Shown piece by piece: positions 62,236 through 64,000 of a DNA stretch of 64,000 nt. The stretch comes from Archangium violaceum Cb vi76 (lineage in GTDB: Bacteria; Myxococcota; Myxococcia; Myxococcales; Myxococcaceae). How positions within the stretch are numbered: position 1 is the first letter of the stretch; the number at the start of each line of letters is the position of its first letter. The notes below the pieces were generated by a model that did no database searches, was not told the DNA's origin, and was given only the letters and a program-made list of their open reading frames with translations. Where the stretch lies: contig NZ_JPMI01000165.1 of the NCBI RefSeq assembly GCF_000733295.1, positions 30,136 to 94,135 on the forward strand, given 5' to 3'. A program made the translations under genes and the position numbers.

Positions 62236-63324
62236 GTGAAGATGAACGGGTCGTCCGTGTTGCTGATGGGCTGGTTGTCCGTGTTCGCGGGGTGCCAACC
62301 CGAAACCGATGTCTCTCCCATGGCGAGCCAGGCCGAGGCGCTGGGCAGCGAGGTGGGCGCTTGGACGCCCATGGCTCCCAAGGGTTTTTCGGCATACAAC
62401 ACCAGCGCCCTCCTGCTGCGCGGTACCGGTGAGGTGCTGGAGACAGCCTACGGTTTCGTGCAGCGCTACAATCCATACACAGACACGTGGCGGGACATGA
62501 GCCTCATGTGCTCCCCTGGTTACTGTCAGACCGCCTCGCTGACGGAGCTTCCCTCGGGCAAGGTGCTGGCGGGCGTTGTCTTCGCCGGGAGGATGGGAGG
62601 CACTCCAGGGCTGATGCGCTACGAACCGGACACGGATACGTGGGCGATCGTGCCACATGGGCACTTCCGGGGGCGGAGCATGACGGTGCTCGGCTCAGGC
62701 AAGGTCCTCATGGCAGGGGGCTCGACCTATGAGGGCTCGCAGGTGGTCTCGCTGCGGAGCGCGGAGGTGTACGACCCGGCCCTGGAGACGTGGACCCCCG
62801 TGCCAGGGAGCATGATCACGCCTCGTGCCGGGCACTCCGCGACCCTGCTCTACTCGGGCAAGGTGCTGGTGACGGGAGGCGCCGCCCCGGACGGCTCTGG
62901 CTTCTCCACGGCCGAGCTCTATGACCCCAGCACGGGAACCTGGACGGCCGCGGGTTCCCTGCCTCTTGCCGTCGGCGCGCACCGCGCGGTCCGTCTCTAC
63001 TCGGGCCATGTGCTCGTCCTGAGCGACGTCACGGGCTCCACTGAAACCGCCGTGGCCCTGTACGATCCCTACAACGAGCGCTGGTCCGCGGGTCCGATGC
63101 TCCCGCTCGCCCAGCCCATCTCCGCGACGTTGCTCTACTCGGGAGAGGTGCTGGTGATGAACACGGCAGGGCGGACGGCGGTGTACTCGCCTTCCCTGAA
63201 CGCCTGGCTGCCCGCGGCCTCCGCGACGCCCTCTACCTCTCCAGGCGCCGCGGTGCTGCTCCACACGGGTCAGGTGCTGCGGCTGAATGGCGGTAGCCCG
63301 ATGGTGGAGCGGTTCACACGCTGA
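62236..63324 (+). CDS. Kelch-repeat lipoprotein
   Basis: About 362 residues with a lipobox in LSVFAGCQ. Six or more Kelch repeats: RYNPYTDTWRDM, LGSGKVLMAGG, AEVYDPALETWTPV, LLYSGKVLVTGG, AELYDPSTGTWTAAG, ALYDPYNERW. It is a diverged relative of 59104-60168, and the two flank the hydrolase/glycosyltransferase pair. The GTG at 62236 is favoured because GGGGAGAG is six bases upstream; the ATG at 62242 is the alternative. The 250 bases before it hold no gene. Confidence 0.82.
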   Translation: MKMNGSSVLLMGWLSVFAGCQPETDVSPMASQAEALGSEVGAWTPMAPKGFSAYNTSALLLRGTGEVLETAYGFVQRYNPYTDTWRDMSLMCSPGYCQTASLTELPSGKVLAGVVFAGRMGGTPGLMRYEPDTDTWAIVPHGHFRGRSMTVLGSGKVLMAGGSTYEGSQVVSLRSAEVYDPALETWTPVPGSMITPRAGHSATLLYSGKVLVTGGAAPDGSGFSTAELYDPSTGTWTAAGSLPLAVGAHRAVRLYSGHVLVLSDVTGSTETAVALYDPYNERWSAGPMLPLAQPISATLLYSGEVLVMNTAGRTAVYSPSLNAWLPAASATPSTSPGAAVLLHTGQVLRLNGGSPMVERFTR

Positions 63325-63486
63325 GCCTGGCACGCTGCTCTCCGCGTGCCCGGAGATGCCCATGTCCATGCTCCAGTGTCTCAGTTCCTGAGAGGTTGTT
63401 GGGGTTGGACCAGGAATTGACCCCCTGGTACCACCAAGGGACAGTTCGACTGCCTCTCAAAACCAGACATGAGTAGGAGTAGCGGA

Positions 63487-64000
63487 ATGCAAAGCAATGC
63501 AGTGCAGTGGATGCGCGGGCTGCTGGGAGTATGGCTCGGAGTGTTGTGTGGGGTCGGCTGCGGGCCGTCTACCCACTCGAAGGAAGCGCAGGATTCGCTT
63601 GGCGCTCTTCCGCTGGCTACGCAGGCGCGAGCCCGTCTCGCGGCAGGGGGAGATCATTCTCTGGTGGTGCGTCCGGATGGTACCGTCTGGGCCGCGGGGC
63701 GGAACTCCTTTGGTCAGTTGGGAGATGGGAGCACGAGCAGCCGCCCATGGCCGGTTCAGGTGCAGGGGCTGAGCGGGGTGGTGGCCGTGGCCGCTGGCTA
63801 TGGCCACTCGCTGGCGGTGCGCTCCGATGGCACCGTGTGGTCCTGGGGCTACAACTCCGAAGGCCAACTGGGGGATGGCACCACGAACAACCGCACCACG
63901 CCGGTGCAAGTGTCAGGACTGAGTGGCGTCGTGTCGGTGGCCGCTGGCCGTTTCCACGCGCTGGCGGTGCGCTCCGATGGCTCCGTGTGGGCCTGGGGCT
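63487..64000 (+). CDS. RCC1-repeat lipoprotein, cut by the window edge
   Basis: The first 171 codons of a gene running off the right end. The signal and lipobox are LLGVWLGVLCGVGCG. Then RCC1-type repeats begin: DHSLVVRPDGTVWAAGRN, FGQLGDGS, then GHSLAVRSDGTVWSWGYN and EGQLGDGT. Each repeat is a blade of a beta-propeller. In myxobacteria such proteins are many and their function is open. TAGGAGT about seven bases before the ATG supports the start. With two Kelch lipoproteins it gives three propeller lipoproteins within 5 kb. Confidence 0.83.
   Translation, partial: MQSNAVQWMRGLLGVWLGVLCGVGCGPSTHSKEAQDSLGALPLATQARARLAAGGDHSLVVRPDGTVWAAGRNSFGQLGDGSTSSRPWPVQVQGLSGVVAVAAGYGHSLAVRSDGTVWSWGYNSEGQLGDGTTNNRTTPVQVSGLSGVVSVAAGRFHALAVRSDGSVWAWG

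Overview
The window looks like chromosomal DNA of a high-GC myxobacterium, most likely of the Cystobacter/Archangium group. This is inferred from content, not from a database match. The pointers are two copies of the DUF2378 family known from Myxococcus, a DUF3396 immunity-type gene, a Hanks-type kinase with a PEGA domain, Kelch and RCC1 repeat lipoproteins, M57 metalloprotease lipoproteins, and a scattered family of palindromic CCCTCTCCC...GGGAGAGGG repeats. Third codon positions are almost saturated with G/C, so most genes carry long spurious ORFs on the opposite strand.

Left third (1-25 kb). There is a CHRD lipoprotein, an aminotransferase, an NTP/NDP-exchange-type transporter and a Tat lipoprotein reductase. 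A single 1453-residue protein then joins topoisomerase III to RecQ helicase, and a REP-type repeat lies in frame in its linker. Next come a DUF2378 gene, a cardiolipin synthase and a Rieske oxygenase that may be translated from a leaderless mRNA. A tandem pair of almost identical M57 protease lipoproteins follows; both copies keep a sigma-54 type -24/-12 promoter and an upstream inverted repeat. After that come DUF5335, a three-gene operon (two HEAT-type proteins and an M23 peptidase), a second aminotransferase, a frameshifted DUF3396 gene, a Septu-type PtuA-PtuB defence pair and a ClpX-like AAA protein.

Middle (25-47 kb). This part holds treZ (trehalose synthesis), a beta-barrel protein, a secreted discoidin-domain protein, a decayed NCS2 permease, a cold-shock protein, a KaiC-like ATPase overlapping a receiver-KaiB fusion, and a fatty acid hydroxylase/sterol desaturase. 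It continues with a double-Hsp20 protein, a three-gene secreted operon (DUF1549-like, CxxCH lipoprotein, DUF1501), a serine hydrolase, a PEGA kinase, an ABC exporter and ettA.

Right part (48-64 kb). Two separate two-gene operons each pair an AAA15/OLD-type ATPase with a small TOPRIM-like protein (48.1-50.0 and 57.0-58.9 kb). With PtuAB this gives three ATPase-plus-nuclease-like modules in one window, all with lower local GC than their neighbours; the two TOPRIM-like pairs are the best candidates for undescribed defence systems. Between them lie an ATP-grasp enzyme, an esterase with DUF2378, and an operon of a helix-hairpin-helix outer-membrane barrel, a lamin-tail lipoprotein and a secreted thermonuclease. 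That operon looks like cell-surface machinery acting on extracellular DNA. The window ends in Kelch lipoproteins flanking a hydrolase/glycosyltransferase pair, and an RCC1-repeat lipoprotein cut by the right edge. I saw no rRNA, tRNA, CRISPR array, insertion sequence or replication origin.
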